Assembly (NCBI RefSeq): GCF_023715615.1
Contig: NZ_JAMBOM010000003.1
Span: 307,463 to 371,462, forward strand
DNA length: 64,000 nucleotides
Direction: 5' to 3'
Source: Sporosarcina aquimarina
Lineage (GTDB): Bacteria; Bacillota; Bacilli; Bacillales_A; Planococcaceae
A program made the translations under genes and the position numbers. Within the stretch, counting starts at the first letter, position 1. Each line of letters begins with the position of its first letter. A model generated the notes under the pieces. It was not told the DNA's origin and made no database searches. It saw nothing but the letters and a program-made list of their open reading frames with translations. This document shows positions 43,723 to 54,797 of the stretch, one piece after another.

Positions 43723-44586
43723 TCATTTCGATTTTGGGATTTTCACCGTAAATGTGTAATAGTCCTCTGAGTCTTCCTCTTCCGTAGTTAGGTCAATTCC
43801 ACTCTTAGTTACCATCGTTAACGATTGGCGAATCGTATTGACTGCAATGCGGACGTCTTTACTCACTGACTTCCTCCGTGGAGCTTTCTTTTTTTCTTTA
43901 GGCTCAGGAGGTGTTAACACTTCTTTGATTCTTGCTTCTAATTGTTTTACGTTGAGACCATTTTCTATTGCTTCCTGAAACACTTGTTTCTGCAGTTCTG
44001 GATCTTTCAACGCAATGAGTGCTCGAGCATGACGCTCTGATAACTCTTTTGTCAGAATTGCTTGTTTAATTTCTTCTGGTAATTTTAGCAATCTCATTTT
44101 ATTTGCAATTGTTGACTGACCTTTTCCTAAACGTTGTGCTAACGCTTCTTGAGTTAGCGCATGTAGCTCTAATAACTTCTCATAAGCATATGCCTCTTCA
44201 ATTGCTGTAAGTTCTTCTCGTTGTAAGTTTTCGATTAAAGCAATAGAAGCTGTTTCTTTATCATCCAAGTTACGTACTATAGCAGGAACTTCTTCCCACC
44301 CGAGTTTTTTCATTGCCCGGTAACGTCGCTCCCCTGCGATGATTTCATATGCGTCTTCTTCAGTCTGTCGTATGACGATTGGCTGGATGATCCCGTGCGT
44401 ATGAATCGTTCGAGCCAGCTCCTCAATTTTCTCTTCAGAGAAGATGGTGCGCGGTTGAAAACGATTCGGCTTAATACGATCAATTTGAATTTGTTCTACG
44501 GATTCATTCACCATAGGTTCCGCCTCTTCTATCGGGGGGAGTTCTTTTTCTCCATTCCCAAAAAAACGTGAGAACGTATTTTTCAT
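43723..44586 (-). CDS. noc: Nucleoid occlusion protein Noc
   Basis: 287 residues from the ATG at 44586, with AAGGTGG upstream; the sequence [15 protein letters not shown] has the amphipathic membrane-binding start typical of Noc. [33 protein letters not shown] and the HTH ([19 protein letters not shown]) are ParB-like. Noc binds its own DNA sites and blocks division over the nucleoid. A candidate site is at 30682-30695. Confidence 0.93.
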   Translation of the reverse strand: MKNTFSRFFGNGEKELPPIEEAEPMVNESVEQIQIDRIKPNRFQPRTIFSEEKIEELARTIHTHGIIQPIVIRQTEEDAYEIIAGERRYRAMKKLGWEEVPAIVRNLDDKETASIALIENLQREELTAIEEAYAYEKLLELHALTQEALAQRLGKGQSTIANKMRLLKLPEEIKQAILTKELSERHARALIALKDPELQKQVFQEAIENGLNVKQLEARIKEVLTPPEPKEKKKAPRRKSVSKDVRIAVNTIRQSLTMVTKSGIDLTTEEEDSEDYYTFTVKIPKSK

Positions 44587-44783
44587 TCCAGACACCACCT
44601 TTTTAAGACTATCCTCTATTGTGAACACGAACAGTCGCTGCAGAGAGGATGATTTTCATCCATCATTCGTTCAACTTAATCCCATTGAAACGTTTTGACG
44701 GCAGTCCACTTCCCTTGGATTGGACTGAAAACCTATGTAAGAAAAAGAGCAACACATTCACTCCCCTTCTATATGGCCTACAA

Positions 44784-44799
44784 TGTTCCACGTGAAACA
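44784..44799. promoter_or_regulatory. parS: parS site, one mismatch
   Basis: TGTTCCACGTGAAACA, differing from the consensus at one base. It lies between noc and rsmG. Confidence 0.85.
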
Positions 44800-44801
44800 G
44801 T

Positions 44802-45518
44802 TCAACAGATTGGCGTCTTATTTGGCATGCCCGGTTTTCGTGGATACTTTTTAGGCGTTTTTTTAACTTTTGAGAAAACAAATACAGTCCGTTCACTCTC
44901 TTCTAGTGGAAGAGAGAATGTATGCTTATCTTCTAACACAACGCCGAGAGTTTCAAGTGCTTTTTTTGCATCAACCATTTCTTCAGCTGCTGCAGCACCT
45001 TTCATCGCAATGAAACGTCCATCAACTTTAAGTGCAGGAACGCATAATTCTGATAGGACACTTAGTCGTGCAACAGCACGTGCAGTTACGATGTCAAATT
45101 GTTCTCGGTACATTGGATTTTGTCCAAAATCCTCAGCGCGCGCATGAACAAATCGTACATTTTCCAATTCCAGCTTTTCTGCAAGTTCATTAAGGAAATT
45201 TATACGTTTGTTTAATGAATCCACAATTGTAACGTGCAGATTCGGGAAGCAAATCTTCAACGGAATACTTGGGAAACCGGCACCTGCTCCTACATCACAA
45301 AGTGTTAGCTCTTGCGTCAAATCTGCAAAAAACGCTGCTGAAATTGAATCATAAAAGTGTTTAAGATAAACGGAAGGCGCATCAGTAATTGCAGTCAAGT
45401 TCATCTTTTCGTTCCACTCTACGAGCATTGTAAAATACAGATGAAACTGAGAGATTTGTTGATCATTAAGGGATATCCCCTTTTCTTGCAAAGCTTCAAT
45501 AAATTGTTCTTCGTTCAC
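44802..45518 (-). CDS. rsmG: 16S rRNA (guanine527-N7)-methyltransferase RsmG
   Basis: 238 residues. The SAM-binding motif is [17 protein letters not shown], and later [17 protein letters not shown] and [10 protein letters not shown] match RsmG (GidB). It methylates G527 of 16S rRNA; loss gives low-level streptomycin resistance in relatives. The start is GTG, with AAAGGTGG 6 bases upstream. Third in the mnmE-mnmG-rsmG series. Confidence 0.96.
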   Translation of the reverse strand: MNEEQFIEALQEKGISLNDQQISQFHLYFTMLVEWNEKMNLTAITDAPSVYLKHFYDSISAAFFADLTQELTLCDVGAGAGFPSIPLKICFPNLHVTIVDSLNKRINFLNELAEKLELENVRFVHARAEDFGQNPMYREQFDIVTARAVARLSVLSELCVPALKVDGRFIAMKGAAAAEEMVDAKKALETLGVVLEDKHTFSLPLEESERTVFVFSKVKKTPKKYPRKPGMPNKTPIC

Positions 45519-45573
45519 TGAAATCCACCTTTCAAAAAAGCTAATACGGACTTCATATCCGTATTAGCTGGGG

Positions 45574-47463
45574 TTAGCCGGATATTTTAGCGATTTTACC
45601 TTGTTCAATGTAGACAAGAAGGATGGAAATGTCTGCTGGATTCACACCTGAAATTCGGGAAGCTTGTGCAATTGATAACGGACGCACATCACTTAAATTC
45701 GCTCTTGCTTCTTTAGCAAGACCCGAAATTGCATGATAATCAATGCCCTCTGGAATCTTTTTGTTCTCCATCTTCTTCATACGATTCACTTGTTGCATCG
45801 CTTTTTCAATGTATCCTTCGTACTTTATAGAAATCTCAACTTGCTCGGCTACGTCTGGTGTACAAGCTGTTTCCGGAGGAATAACTTTACTAATTTCATC
45901 GTATTTCATCTCTGGACGCTTCAACAAATCTGCGGCTTTCATTGGCTCACGAAGTGCTGTTCCACCTGCCGCTTCGATGATTGCCTGAACAGCTTCTTCA
46001 GGTTTCACCGATACTTTGCGTAACCGTTCAATTTCTTCTTCAATTTGTTGTTTTTTCACTACAAATTTTTCATAGCGTTCATCAGAAATCATACCAAGTG
46101 TATGTCCAATTTCAGTGAGACGTAAATCCGCATTGTCATGACGCAACAATAAGCGGTATTCTGCACGGGAAGTAAGTAGACGGTATGGCTCGCTCGTTCC
46201 TTTTGTTACAAGGTCATCGATTAAGACTCCAATGTAAGCATCCGCACGTCCAAGAACCACTTCTTCTTTTCCGAGAACACGACTTGCTGCATTGATTCCC
46301 GCCATGATTCCCTGTGCAGCGGCTTCTTCATAACCGGATGTTCCGTTTAGTTGACCTGCAGTATACAAATTCTTAATTTTTTTAGTCTCCAGTGTTGGCC
46401 ATAGCTGTGTTGGGACAATTGCATCATACTCAATTGCATACCCTGCACGTAGCATTTGAGCCTTCTCTAACCCTGGAACACTTTCAATCATTTTACGTTG
46501 TACGTGTTCAGGTAAACTTGTAGACAATCCTTGAACGTACATTTCACGTGTATTCCGACCTTCAGGCTCAAGGAAGATTTGATGCCTTGATTTGTCCGCA
46601 AAACGGACAATTTTATCCTCAATCGATGGACAATAACTTGGTCCTTTGCCTTTAATGACACCTGAATACATTGGCGATAAGTGAAGATTATCGTTAATAA
46701 GCTGATGCGTTAACGGTGATGTATATGTTAACCAGCAAGGCAGCTGATCTGTAATGAATTCAGTCGTTTCAAAACTGAATGCACGTGGGGTGTCATCGCC
46801 TGGTTGAATTTCAGTTTTGCTATAATCGACCGTGTTACTATTCACACGTGGAGGTGTCCCGGTCTTAAATCTGACTGTGTCGAAACCTAGTTCACGGAGG
46901 CTATCCGCCAATTTAATAGAAGGCATCTGGTTGTTTGGACCGCTCGAGTATTTCAAATCCCCGATGATGACTTCTCCTCGTAAAAACGTTCCTGTTGTAA
47001 CAATGACCGTTTTTGCACGATAGATGGCTCCAATTTGCGTGAGCACACCTTTTACTTCACCGTCTTCCACAATCAGTTCTTCAACGACACCTTGGTGAAG
47101 AGATAAATGTTCTTCGTCTTCAAGCATGCGTTTCATTTCTTGTTGGTAAAGGACTTTGTCTGCTTGTGCTCGAAGTGCACGAACTGCAGGTCCTTTTCCT
47201 GTATTTAACATCCGCATTTGGATGTGTGTTTTGTCGATTACTTTACCCATCGCGCCGCCTAATGCGTCAATCTCTCGGACAACAATTCCTTTTGCAGGAC
47301 CTCCGAGTGATGGATTACAAGGCATGAAGGCAATCATATCCAGGTTCATGGTAAGTACGAGTGTGCTCGCTCCCATTTTTGCTGATGCATATGCTGCTTC
47401 TACGCCTGCATGACCGGCGCCGATTACGATAACATCGAACGTGCCTGCTTCAAATTGTGGCAT
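45574..47463 (-). CDS. mnmG: tRNA modification enzyme MnmG (GidA)
   Basis: 629 residues. The FAD-binding [17 protein letters not shown] is at the N-terminus, and [25 protein letters not shown] and the C-terminal helical region (residues about 550-629) contacting MnmE follow. With MnmE it installs cmnm5 at U34 of tRNAs. AAGGATGA precedes the ATG. It ends 55 bases before rsmG. Confidence 0.97.
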   Translation of the reverse strand: MPQFEAGTFDVIVIGAGHAGVEAAYASAKMGASTLVLTMNLDMIAFMPCNPSLGGPAKGIVVREIDALGGAMGKVIDKTHIQMRMLNTGKGPAVRALRAQADKVLYQQEMKRMLEDEEHLSLHQGVVEELIVEDGEVKGVLTQIGAIYRAKTVIVTTGTFLRGEVIIGDLKYSSGPNNQMPSIKLADSLRELGFDTVRFKTGTPPRVNSNTVDYSKTEIQPGDDTPRAFSFETTEFITDQLPCWLTYTSPLTHQLINDNLHLSPMYSGVIKGKGPSYCPSIEDKIVRFADKSRHQIFLEPEGRNTREMYVQGLSTSLPEHVQRKMIESVPGLEKAQMLRAGYAIEYDAIVPTQLWPTLETKKIKNLYTAGQLNGTSGYEEAAAQGIMAGINAASRVLGKEEVVLGRADAYIGVLIDDLVTKGTSEPYRLLTSRAEYRLLLRHDNADLRLTEIGHTLGMISDERYEKFVVKKQQIEEEIERLRKVSVKPEEAVQAIIEAAGGTALREPMKAADLLKRPEMKYDEISKVIPPETACTPDVAEQVEISIKYEGYIEKAMQQVNRMKKMENKKIPEGIDYHAISGLAKEARANLSDVRPLSIAQASRISGVNPADISILLVYIEQGKIAKISG

Positions 47464-47519
47464 GCTCGTTCATCCTTCCTGTATGTGAATCACGCAGCTG
47501 TAGCCGCGTGTTCAATTGG

Positions 47520-48905
47520 TTATTTCCCGAGGCAAAACTGAGAGAATAGCTGGTTAATGAGACTATCTTGAACGGTATCTCCTACAATTTCACCGAGCAG
47601 TTCCCAAGTCCGTGTAATATCAATTTGGATCATATCGATAGGAACGCGCGCTTCTGCTGCTTGAATCGCATCTTCAATAGATGTTTTCGCTTGGTGCAAC
47701 AGTGCGATATGTCGCTCGTTTGAAACATACGTCGGATCCTCTGCTTCGATGCCGCCGCCAAAAAATAGGCCCGCAATAGTTTCTTCCAGCTCATCTACGC
47801 CTTCATCTTGAAGGATAGATGTAGTTATAACGTGCTTTTGACCTGCCAGTTGGATGACGGTCTCTATATCGATTTGCTGAGGTAGGTCCGTCTTGTTAAC
47901 GACAATAATCGCATCCATTGGACGAATCGTTTCAAGTAATCGTTCGTCTTCAGGAGACAGTGCTTCAGAACCATTCAACAACAATATCACGAGGTCTGCT
48001 TCTTTTAGTACTTGTCGCGAGCGTTCTACACCAATTCGTTCCACTAAATCTTCAGTTTCACGAATCCCCGCTGTATCGACCAGTTTTAACGGGACGCCTT
48101 TAACATTTACGTACTCTTCAATAATATCACGAGTTGTCCCCGCTATGTCAGTTACAATTGCTTTATTTTCCTGGACAAGGCTGTTAAGTAAGGAAGATTT
48201 CCCTACATTCGGACGTCCAATAATAACTGTCGAAAGCCCTTCTCGAAGAATTCTACCTTGAGAAGAAGTTGAGAGAAGCTTAATAATTTCACTTCGCACC
48301 CATTCCCCCTTCTTGATCATGAGCGGAATCGTCATTTCTTCTACATCATCATACTCAGGATAGTCGATATTCACTTCGACTTGTGCAAGTGTCTCAAGAA
48401 GGGCCTGACGTAACTCGCCTATCAGACGGGACAATTTCCCGTCCATCTGATTTAATGCAACATTCATAGCTCGATCAGTTTTTGCTCGTATTAAATCCAT
48501 TACAGCTTCTGACTGAGACAGGTCAATCCGCCCATTTAAAAAGGCACGCTTTGTAAACTCACCTGGTTCAGCTAAACGTGCACCATATTGGAGTACTAGT
48601 CGAAGAACTCGATTCACGGACACCAAACCACCGTGACAATTTAATTCGATTACGTCTTCACGAGTGAACGTTTTCGGCGCTTTCATGAGAGACACCATAA
48701 TCTCTTCCACAGTTTCGTCAGTCGATGGATCCACCAAGTGACCATAATGAATCGTATGGGACGATGAATCTATTAATCGCTTCCCAGACGGTGAACGGAA
48801 CAATCTATCCGCAATTACAACAGCTTCATCTCCACTGATTCGGACTATCGCAATTGCTCCTTCTCCCATCGGCGTCGAAATTGCCGCTATTGTATCAAAT
48901 TGCAC
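47520..48905 (-). CDS. mnmE: tRNA modification GTPase MnmE (TrmE/ThdF)
   Basis: 461 residues. An N-terminal folate-binding domain ([22 protein letters not shown] split at residue 20) is followed by a helical domain with an embedded G domain: [29 protein letters not shown] and NKTD. It ends FCLGK, the conserved Cys. Partner of MnmG. The start is GTG with AAGGTGAG upstream. DnaA boxes lie upstream of it. Confidence 0.97.
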   Translation of the reverse strand: MQFDTIAAISTPMGEGAIAIVRISGDEAVVIADRLFRSPSGKRLIDSSSHTIHYGHLVDPSTDETVEEIMVSLMKAPKTFTREDVIELNCHGGLVSVNRVLRLVLQYGARLAEPGEFTKRAFLNGRIDLSQSEAVMDLIRAKTDRAMNVALNQMDGKLSRLIGELRQALLETLAQVEVNIDYPEYDDVEEMTIPLMIKKGEWVRSEIIKLLSTSSQGRILREGLSTVIIGRPNVGKSSLLNSLVQENKAIVTDIAGTTRDIIEEYVNVKGVPLKLVDTAGIRETEDLVERIGVERSRQVLKEADLVILLLNGSEALSPEDERLLETIRPMDAIIVVNKTDLPQQIDIETVIQLAGQKHVITTSILQDEGVDELEETIAGLFFGGGIEAEDPTYVSNERHIALLHQAKTSIEDAIQAAEARVPIDMIQIDITRTWELLGEIVGDTVQDSLINQLFSQFCLGK

Positions 48906-48929
48906 GCTGACTCACCTTCCTGTTTTTCG

Positions 48930-49034
48930 TTATCCACATGTGCACAACCATTTTTCGGGCGTAACTATCTAACAGTAAATTTTATCATAAATCGGTCTGT
49001 TGTCCTAGCATGTGGTACGAAAAAATGTGGATAA
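48930..49034. promoter_or_regulatory. DnaA boxes upstream of mnmE
   Basis: TTATCCACA at 48930-48938 and TGTGGATAA at 49026-49034 are perfect boxes in opposite orientation; a one-mismatch box lies at 48939-48947. The homologous thdF locus of Bacillus subtilis also holds a DnaA-box cluster. The rest of 48906-49280 shows no gene. Confidence 0.6.
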
Positions 49035-49279
49035 CTTGAAAGTTTTGTGGCTGTCTCCAATTTAGTGTCGATACAACAGCTTTTTTCGTAAAAGGAAATT
49101 GTATAAGAATGTCGTTTCTCTACATGAAATGGTTCGTGAAAACTGGAAATTTTACGTGTCAAATCAAGTAACAATTGTTCTAGTTATGGTGACTTAATAC
49201 GGAGATAGTTCAATGAAATGAATGTAAAGATTTTAGAGGTTTGGCAGTCTTTTTATACTTCTAAAGCTAAAAAAGGCAT

Positions 49280-49308
49280 AAAAAAAAGGGCTTTTTCAGC
49301 CCTTTTTA
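49280..49308 (-). terminator. Terminator after jag
   Basis: On the minus strand AAAAAGGGCT-GAAAA-AGCCCTTTTTTTT. It overlaps the jag stop codon. Confidence 0.9.
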
Positions 49309-50115
49309 CACAATTGGTTCTATTACTAAATAACGACGGGGATCTTTACCTTCGGAGTACGTTTCAACGTCAAGTCGGTCTGCTAATGCATGATGCAAGA
49401 CTTTTCGCTCGTTTGAGGGCATCGGTTCCAGCTGAACCTTTCGCCCGCTACGAATGGCTTTATCGGCCATTCGTTCTGCAAGTTGCATGAGTGCCTGTTC
49501 ACGACGAACTCGGTAATCTCCAACATCAACACGTACTACTTTGTAAGTCCCGGTTCCTTTGTTCGCTACTAGTTGCGCTAATTGCTGTAACGCATTTAGT
49601 GTACTTCCTCTTTTACCTATTAGAAATGCTGCTTTTTCACTTTCTAATTGAAAGTAAATGACTTTCCCATCTGTTCTATGGGTAAGTTGTAGATCTTCCA
49701 CACCCATGTCGTTTGCAATCTGAGAGAGATACGCACTCGTTTCTGCGATAATTTCATCGTCCGTTAAGGTGGGTTCCGACAATACTATTGTGTCAGTTTC
49801 TGCTTCGGAATCTAACTTTTCAGTTCGTTCTTCGACTATTTCTATAGTAGAAACTTGAACGGAAGGCGGTTCTTGTACAAGTTCTTCAACACCAACTTCC
49901 TCCTTTAAATCGGAAGTTGGTGAAGTACTTAGAACCGGTTCTTCAGGAAGACGTTTAACTAGCACTTCGGCAAGTACTGCACCGAAGCCGAGAAAACCTT
50001 TCCTTCCTTCGGTGATCACTTGGACATCGACTTGGTCCCGCAAAGTATTCAATTTCTCTAACGCAGAGGCGATTGCGTCTTCAACGGTTTTGCCGGTCTG
50101 TCTGATCTCACTCAT
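49306..50115 (-). CDS. jag: Jag/KhpB RNA-binding protein (SpoIIIJ-associated)
   Basis: 269 residues. Jag_N domain at residues 1-50, a long acidic linker (about 55-125), a KH domain with FLIGKRGSTLNALQQLAQL and an R3H domain around NERKVLHHALADR. It binds RNA and influences cell elongation and division with KhpA in related bacteria. Its ATG overlaps the yidC stop by 4 bases (ATGA), so they are translated together. Confidence 0.95.
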   Translation of the reverse strand: MSEIRQTGKTVEDAIASALEKLNTLRDQVDVQVITEGRKGFLGFGAVLAEVLVKRLPEEPVLSTSPTSDLKEEVGVEELVQEPPSVQVSTIEIVEERTEKLDSEAETDTIVLSEPTLTDDEIIAETSAYLSQIANDMGVEDLQLTHRTDGKVIYFQLESEKAAFLIGKRGSTLNALQQLAQLVANKGTGTYKVVRVDVGDYRVRREQALMQLAERMADKAIRSGRKVQLEPMPSNERKVLHHALADRLDVETYSEGKDPRRYLVIEPIV

Positions 50116-50894
50116 TTCCGTTTAGTTCCCCCTTTACTCTTGGGTTGCTCAACCACCACTTCTTTTTTCTTAAACGGTTTATAGATGAAGAAGTTTTGAA
50201 TGATAGAAAATGTATTTCCGACAACCCAATATAACGCGAGGGCTGCTGGCAAAAACGAACCGAAAATCATAATGAAAAACGGCATGATGTACATCATGAT
50301 CTTCATTTGAGGGTTATCCATTGCTGGACCTGTACGCAATACGAGGAATTGCATAATTCCTGCAAAAACAGCTAATGCAATACTTGGTGCTGCTAAATCA
50401 AACACAAGGAATTTACCTAGTGGAATTTCTGGTGTTGCATTCATACGACTAATTGCATGATAGAAACCAATTAATATCGGCATTTGAACAAGTACAGGTA
50501 GACAACCTGCTACTGGATTGACTTTGTTTTCCGACATGACAGCTTGCATTTCTTCACGATACTTTTGTTGAGTAACTGCATCTTTTGACTTGTACTTCTC
50601 TTTTAATGCCTGAAGTTTTGGTTGGATTGCTTGCATTTGTTTTGAACTTTGAGTTTGCTTCAATGTTAGTGGCAGTAAGATGAGACGAATGATAATCGTT
50701 ACTGCGATAATTCCGAGCCCATATGTGCCAAGTAATTCTTTAAACGTTTCGATTAAAGAAACGAGTGGCCAAACAATATATTTGCTCCAAAACCCTTCAC
50801 TAGAAGCAGAAATCGGCTCCTTAAAATCTGAACAGCCCGCCAAAAAAACGGACATTGCTGTTAGCATGAACAGCAACCCTGCTTTTTTCTTCAA
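50112..50894 (-). CDS. yidC: Membrane protein insertase YidC/SpoIIIJ
   Basis: 260 residues. A lipoprotein signal with LAGC (FLAGCSDF) is followed by five TM segments and the insertase core, including the Arg in the hydrophilic groove (IIRLILLPLTLKQTQSSKQM). It inserts membrane proteins independently or with SecYEG. The start is TTG at 50894, with GGGGGA upstream. It lies between rnpA and jag; the C-terminus is Lys-rich. Confidence 0.95.
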   Translation of the reverse strand: MKKKAGLLFMLTAMSVFLAGCSDFKEPISASSEGFWSKYIVWPLVSLIETFKELLGTYGLGIIAVTIIIRLILLPLTLKQTQSSKQMQAIQPKLQALKEKYKSKDAVTQQKYREEMQAVMSENKVNPVAGCLPVLVQMPILIGFYHAISRMNATPEIPLGKFLVFDLAAPSIALAVFAGIMQFLVLRTGPAMDNPQMKIMMYIMPFFIMIFGSFLPAALALYWVVGNTFSIIQNFFIYKPFKKKEVVVEQPKSKGGTKRK

Positions 50895-50968
50895 TATAGT
50901 TCCCCCAAATCTCAATCTTTTTTCTAGACAGTCTTAGTGTCAGTGTATCACGAACGCTGATTTTAGTT

Positions 50969-51313
50969 CTACTTCTTCTTTAAGACCCGTGCGATTCGTA
51001 GCACATGCTGTAAGCTCTTTTTTGTTTCATGAAAATCTAAAGTGGCCGCCGGATGTCTGGCGATAATGACATAATCATACTCTTGCTGAAGATCTTCCTT
51101 CATCTCTAAGAAGGATTGGCGAATGCATCGTTTTATACGATTACGCATGACGGCGTTCCCAATCTTTTTGCCTACAGAAAGTCCAATTCGAAATTCACGC
51201 TGAACTTCTGCTTTACATACGTACACAACGAATTGTCGGTTCGCAAATGATTTGCCGGTTTTAAAAACTCGTTGAAATTCTTCGTTCTTTTTAATTCGTT
51301 GACTCTTTTTCAT
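50969..51313 (-). CDS. rnpA: Ribonuclease P protein component
   Basis: 114 residues from the ATG at 51313 (a longer open frame is unsupported). [20 protein letters not shown] and the RNR motif region [20 protein letters not shown] are diagnostic. It helps the RNase P RNA cut tRNA leaders. It follows rpmH, with the rpmH terminator between, so expression depends on read-through or a local promoter. Confidence 0.97.
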   Translation of the reverse strand: MKKSQRIKKNEEFQRVFKTGKSFANRQFVVYVCKAEVQREFRIGLSVGKKIGNAVMRNRIKRCIRQSFLEMKEDLQQEYDYVIIARHPAATLDFHETKKSLQHVLRIARVLKKK

Positions 51314-51361
51314 TAGGCACCTGCTCCATCGCGTGGTAGTAGTATTTTGTGACTTTGGCAT

Positions 51362-51390
51362 AAAAAAAAACCACTGAATGTGTCAGTGGC
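51362..51390 (-). terminator. Terminator between rpmH and rnpA
   Basis: CCACTGA...TCAGTGG stem followed by nine T on the minus strand. It starts directly after the rpmH stop. Confidence 0.85.
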
Positions 51391-51525
51391 TTACGCTGAA
51401 AGAACTTTTCTTCCTTTTCTGCGACGGGCTGCAAGGACTCTGCGTCCGTTTTTCGAGCTCATGCGTGCACGGAAGCCGTGGACTTTTGCGCGTTTACGTG
51501 TATTTGGTTGGAATGTACGTTTCAT
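51391..51525 (-). CDS. rpmH: Ribosomal protein L34
   Basis: 44 residues, too short for many gene tracks: [20 protein letters not shown] at the start and [14 protein letters not shown] at the end. AGGAGGTG lies before the ATG. A component of the large subunit, always next to rnpA and dnaA in Bacillales. Confidence 0.98.
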   Translation of the reverse strand: MKRTFQPNTRKRAKVHGFRARMSSKNGRRVLAARRRKGRKVLSA

Positions 51526-52044
51526 GTTAGAAGACACCTCCTGCTTTACTGACTCAATTACATGTTACATATAACAGTCTTGACAAGTATAGCTGTCTGA
51601 AGAGTCATTGTCAAACGGTTTTTCCAGTATCACTTGAGTTCTTTCTCGTGATCTGGTTCATCCTCTTCAAATTTGAGCACGTATAGTTATCCACATTTTT
51701 TTCCCTAGACAAAATTTTGTTCTGTGCATCAGTGTCATTTAGATTTTTTCAAAAACTAACATTTGTCGACAGCTTTTTCACATATCCCTGCTTGTGGATA
51801 ACATTTCTGTCCACATTTGCCGGCAATGTGTATAACTCATACAATCCCTTGCGATATAAGAACATTGCTGATACAATGAGAAAGATTTTGTTGTGCATAT
51901 AATTTCATACATCTTCCCTTATCCACAATTGTTAATAAGTTGTGGATAATTTTTTCAACAACTTTGAATAATAGTTACCCACAAGCGTGGAAACTGTGTA
52001 TAATACATACTTCCGGGTTTAGTTCGCGAAAAGGAGGTTCACTT
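51526..52044. other. oriC part 1 (incA/B-like), DnaA-box region upstream of dnaA
   Basis: Perfect TTATNCACA boxes: 51687-51695 and 51919-51927 on the plus strand; 51793-51801, 51827-51835, 51941-51949 and 51995-52003 on the minus strand. A one-mismatch box TTACCCACA is at 51975-51983. The cluster just before dnaA overlaps its promoter: the TATAAT at 51999-52004 lies in a DnaA box, so dnaA is likely autoregulated. Replication initiation probably uses this part with the trio/DUE region after dnaA. Confidence 0.88.
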
Positions 52045-53394
52045 GTGGAGCATTTAGAAAACCTTTGGCAGGATGTTCTGTCGAAAGTAGAGGAAAAAAT
52101 CTCCCGGCCCAGTTTTGAAACGTGGCTGAAATCGACAAAACTTTTATCGTACGGATCTGAAAATGTAACAATTGCTGTGCCAAATTCATTTTCAAAAGAG
52201 TGGTTGGAGACCCATTACGTACATTTAATAACGGGAATTCTCTCAGAGTTGACTGGCGAAGACCGGTTAATTCAATTTGTAGTTCCTGAAGACATGGCTG
52301 AGAAAGACTTTGCTGTGCCTAAACCAGTCGTTAAAAAAGTAGAGAAATCTGCTGTTGCTACGACGGCTGCAATGCTGAATCCCAAGTATACGTTTGACAC
52401 GTTTGTCATCGGATCAGGAAATCGCTTTGCACATGCGGCATCACTAGCGGTAGCAGAAGCGCCCGCAAAATCCTACAATCCGTTGTTCATATACGGTGGT
52501 GTAGGACTTGGGAAAACTCACCTTATGCATGCAATTGGACATTACGTATTGGAACAAAACCCTGCCCTTAAAGTGGTTTACTTATCGAGTGAAAAGTTTA
52601 CAAATGAGTTCATCAACTCGATTCGTGACAACAAAGCGGGAGAGTTTCGTGACCAATACCGAAGCGTAGATGTGCTGCTAATTGATGATATTCAATTTCT
52701 TGCGGGAAAAGAACAAACGCAAGAAGAATTCTTCCATACTTTTAATACGTTGCATGAAGAATCCAAGCAAATTGTCATTTCCAGCGATCGACCTCCGAAA
52801 GAGATTCCTACACTGGAAGATCGGCTAAGATCTCGCTTTGAATGGGGATTGATCACCGATATTGCACCGCCTGACTTAGAAACGCGGATTGCAATTTTAC
52901 GAAAGAAAGCTAGAGCAGACGGTCTTATTGATATCCCAAATGAAGTAATGCTATACATCGCCAATCAAATTTACACGAATATCCGCGAGCTTGAGGGGGC
53001 ACTTATTCGTGTTGTTGCCTATTCATCACTGGTCAATATGGATATCACACCAGATCTTGCTGCAGAAGCATTAAAGGATATTATTCCGAATGCCCGTCCA
53101 CGAATGGTTACTATTGTTGATATTCAAAAGACCGTTGGGGAACACTTTAGCGTACGCTTGGAGGATTTCTCAGCTAAAAAACGAACTCGTGCCATTGCAT
53201 TTCCACGTCAAGTTGCAATGTACCTTTCTCGTGAACTGACAGATGCTTCTTTACCTAAGATTGGTTCGGAGTTTGGGGGAAGGGACCATTCTACAGTCAT
53301 CCATGCGCATGAGAAGATTTCTAAAATGATCAAAGAGGATAAATCGCTCCAACAAGACATACAAGACATTCGGGCAGCGCTAGGTAGAAGTTAA
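52045..53394 (+). CDS. dnaA: Chromosomal replication initiator DnaA
   Basis: 449 residues. Domain I starts [20 protein letters not shown]; domain III has Walker [10 protein letters not shown], Walker B LLIDDIQF and sensor motifs; domain IV ends with the [19 protein letters not shown]. It binds the DnaA boxes and melts the origin. The start is GTG at 52045, with AAGGAGG 7 bases upstream. Confidence 0.98.
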   Translation: MEHLENLWQDVLSKVEEKISRPSFETWLKSTKLLSYGSENVTIAVPNSFSKEWLETHYVHLITGILSELTGEDRLIQFVVPEDMAEKDFAVPKPVVKKVEKSAVATTAAMLNPKYTFDTFVIGSGNRFAHAASLAVAEAPAKSYNPLFIYGGVGLGKTHLMHAIGHYVLEQNPALKVVYLSSEKFTNEFINSIRDNKAGEFRDQYRSVDVLLIDDIQFLAGKEQTQEEFFHTFNTLHEESKQIVISSDRPPKEIPTLEDRLRSRFEWGLITDIAPPDLETRIAILRKKARADGLIDIPNEVMLYIANQIYTNIRELEGALIRVVAYSSLVNMDITPDLAAEALKDIIPNARPRMVTIVDIQKTVGEHFSVRLEDFSAKKRTRAIAFPRQVAMYLSRELTDASLPKIGSEFGGRDHSTVIHAHEKISKMIKEDKSLQQDIQDIRAALGRS

Positions 53395-53400
53395 CGAGAC

Positions 53401-53560
53401 TGTGGATATCCTAGAATAACTAGTGCACGTTCACACACAAGTTATACACATGTGGAAAACCTTGCTTGTTATTCGTTCAAAGGGCTTTTCCACATATCCA
53501 CAGCCCCTACTACTATTACTACTATTCTTTTAAGTACTTTAATTCATTATATAAGCGAGG
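53401..53560. other. oriC: oriC part 2: DnaA boxes, DnaA-trio tract and AT-rich unwinding region
   Basis: DnaA boxes: TTATACACA at 53442-53450, and one-mismatch boxes at 53401-53409, 53486-53494 and 53494-53502. Directly after the last is CAGCCCC and then the triplet run CTA CTA CTA TTA CTA CTA (53507-53524), as in the basal unwinding system of Bacillus. AT-rich DNA (53525-53556) follows. This is where strand opening should begin. Confidence 0.8.
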
Positions 53561-53567
53561 GGTTCAC

Positions 53568-54704
53568 ATGAAATTTGAAATCATGAGAGATAAATTGCTC
53601 GAAGGTTTGAGCGATGTCATGAAAGCGATTAGTCAGAAAGTGACGATCCCGATTCTTACGGGTATCAAAATCGAAGTAAATGAAAAAGGATTAACGATGA
53701 CAGGTAGTGATTCGGATATTACAATCTGTACATCCATTCCCGTAGAACAAGATGGAGAACAAATTATTCAAGTTATGGAAAGTGGCATGATTGTTCTTCA
53801 AGCAAAGTTCTTTAGTGAAATCGTACGTAAGCTACCGACTAATGAAGTTGTGATTGAAGTAACTGAAGGCATGCACACACATATCCGTTCTGGAAAGTCT
53901 GAATTCCATCTCATTGGTTCTGATCCTTACGAATACCCGATACTACCTGAAGTCTCAGATGAACACCGGATGTCTTTACCATCTGATCTCATAAAGTCTG
54001 TTATTCGAGAAACCGTATTTGCAGTCTCTCAACATGAGACTCGTCCTATACTTACTGGTGTTCATTGGGAGTTGAAAGATGGAGAGCTCGTTTGTGTGGC
54101 TACAGATAGTCATCGTTTAGCTAGTCGAAAAACAAGACCTGAACAAGTTCCCGAGCAGCCATTTAGCATTGTAATTCCAGGAAAGAGTCTACAAGAACTG
54201 AATAAGATTCTTCCAGATACACAAGAACCGGTAGAAATCATTTTTGCCGATCAACAAGTATTGTTTAAAACACGTAATGTTTTATTCTATTCAAGATTGT
54301 TAGAGGGCAATTATCCAGATACATCCCGTCTCATTCCTTCTGAATACAAAACATCTGTAACGGTAAACGGGAAACAACTTCTACAAGCAATTGACCGTGC
54401 ATCGTTATTGGCTCGTGAAGACCGAAACAATATCGTTCGTTTTTCAGCTGAAGGTGGTAACACACTCGAAGTTTCTTCGAACTCACCAGAAGTCGGAAAG
54501 GTTGAGGAATTAATCGAGGCACAAGAAGTAACAGGCGAAGAGTTGAAAATTTCGTTTAGTGCTAAATATATGATGGATGCTTTGAAAGCAATCGATGGAC
54601 AAAATATCGAAGTCCATTTCACTGGAACGATGCGTCCATTCATCCTAAAAGCAACAGACAATGATTCTATTCTCCAACTCATTTTGCCAGTTCGCACATA
54701 TTGA
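53568..54704 (+). CDS. dnaN: DNA polymerase III sliding clamp (beta subunit)
   Basis: 378 residues from the ATG at 53568; MKFEIMRDKLLEGLSDVMKA opens the first of three clamp domains. The C-terminal ILPVRTY is the conserved end. The homodimeric ring tethers the polymerase. An upstream open extension covers oriC and is not coding. GCGAGGGG precedes the ATG. A terminator follows. Confidence 0.98.
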   Translation: MKFEIMRDKLLEGLSDVMKAISQKVTIPILTGIKIEVNEKGLTMTGSDSDITICTSIPVEQDGEQIIQVMESGMIVLQAKFFSEIVRKLPTNEVVIEVTEGMHTHIRSGKSEFHLIGSDPYEYPILPEVSDEHRMSLPSDLIKSVIRETVFAVSQHETRPILTGVHWELKDGELVCVATDSHRLASRKTRPEQVPEQPFSIVIPGKSLQELNKILPDTQEPVEIIFADQQVLFKTRNVLFYSRLLEGNYPDTSRLIPSEYKTSVTVNGKQLLQAIDRASLLAREDRNNIVRFSAEGGNTLEVSSNSPEVGKVEELIEAQEVTGEELKISFSAKYMMDALKAIDGQNIEVHFTGTMRPFILKATDNDSILQLILPVRTY

Positions 54705-54743
54705 ACAAAAAAGGATGGCCGTAAAGCGGCTATCCTTTTTACT
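54705..54743 (+). terminator. Terminator after dnaN
   Basis: AAAAAAGGAT-GGCCG pairs with CGGC-TATCCTTTTT around TAAAG. Confidence 0.85.
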
Positions 54744-54797
54744 TATAGTCAAAAGTCCGGTAAAATAGAAATACAAACTAACTTTGTGAGGGATTGA

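Noticed and set aside
47893..48261. Long plus-strand frame antisense to mnmE
   Set aside because: Shadow frame of a highly conserved gene; Ser/Thr/Ile-rich composition typical of antisense translation.
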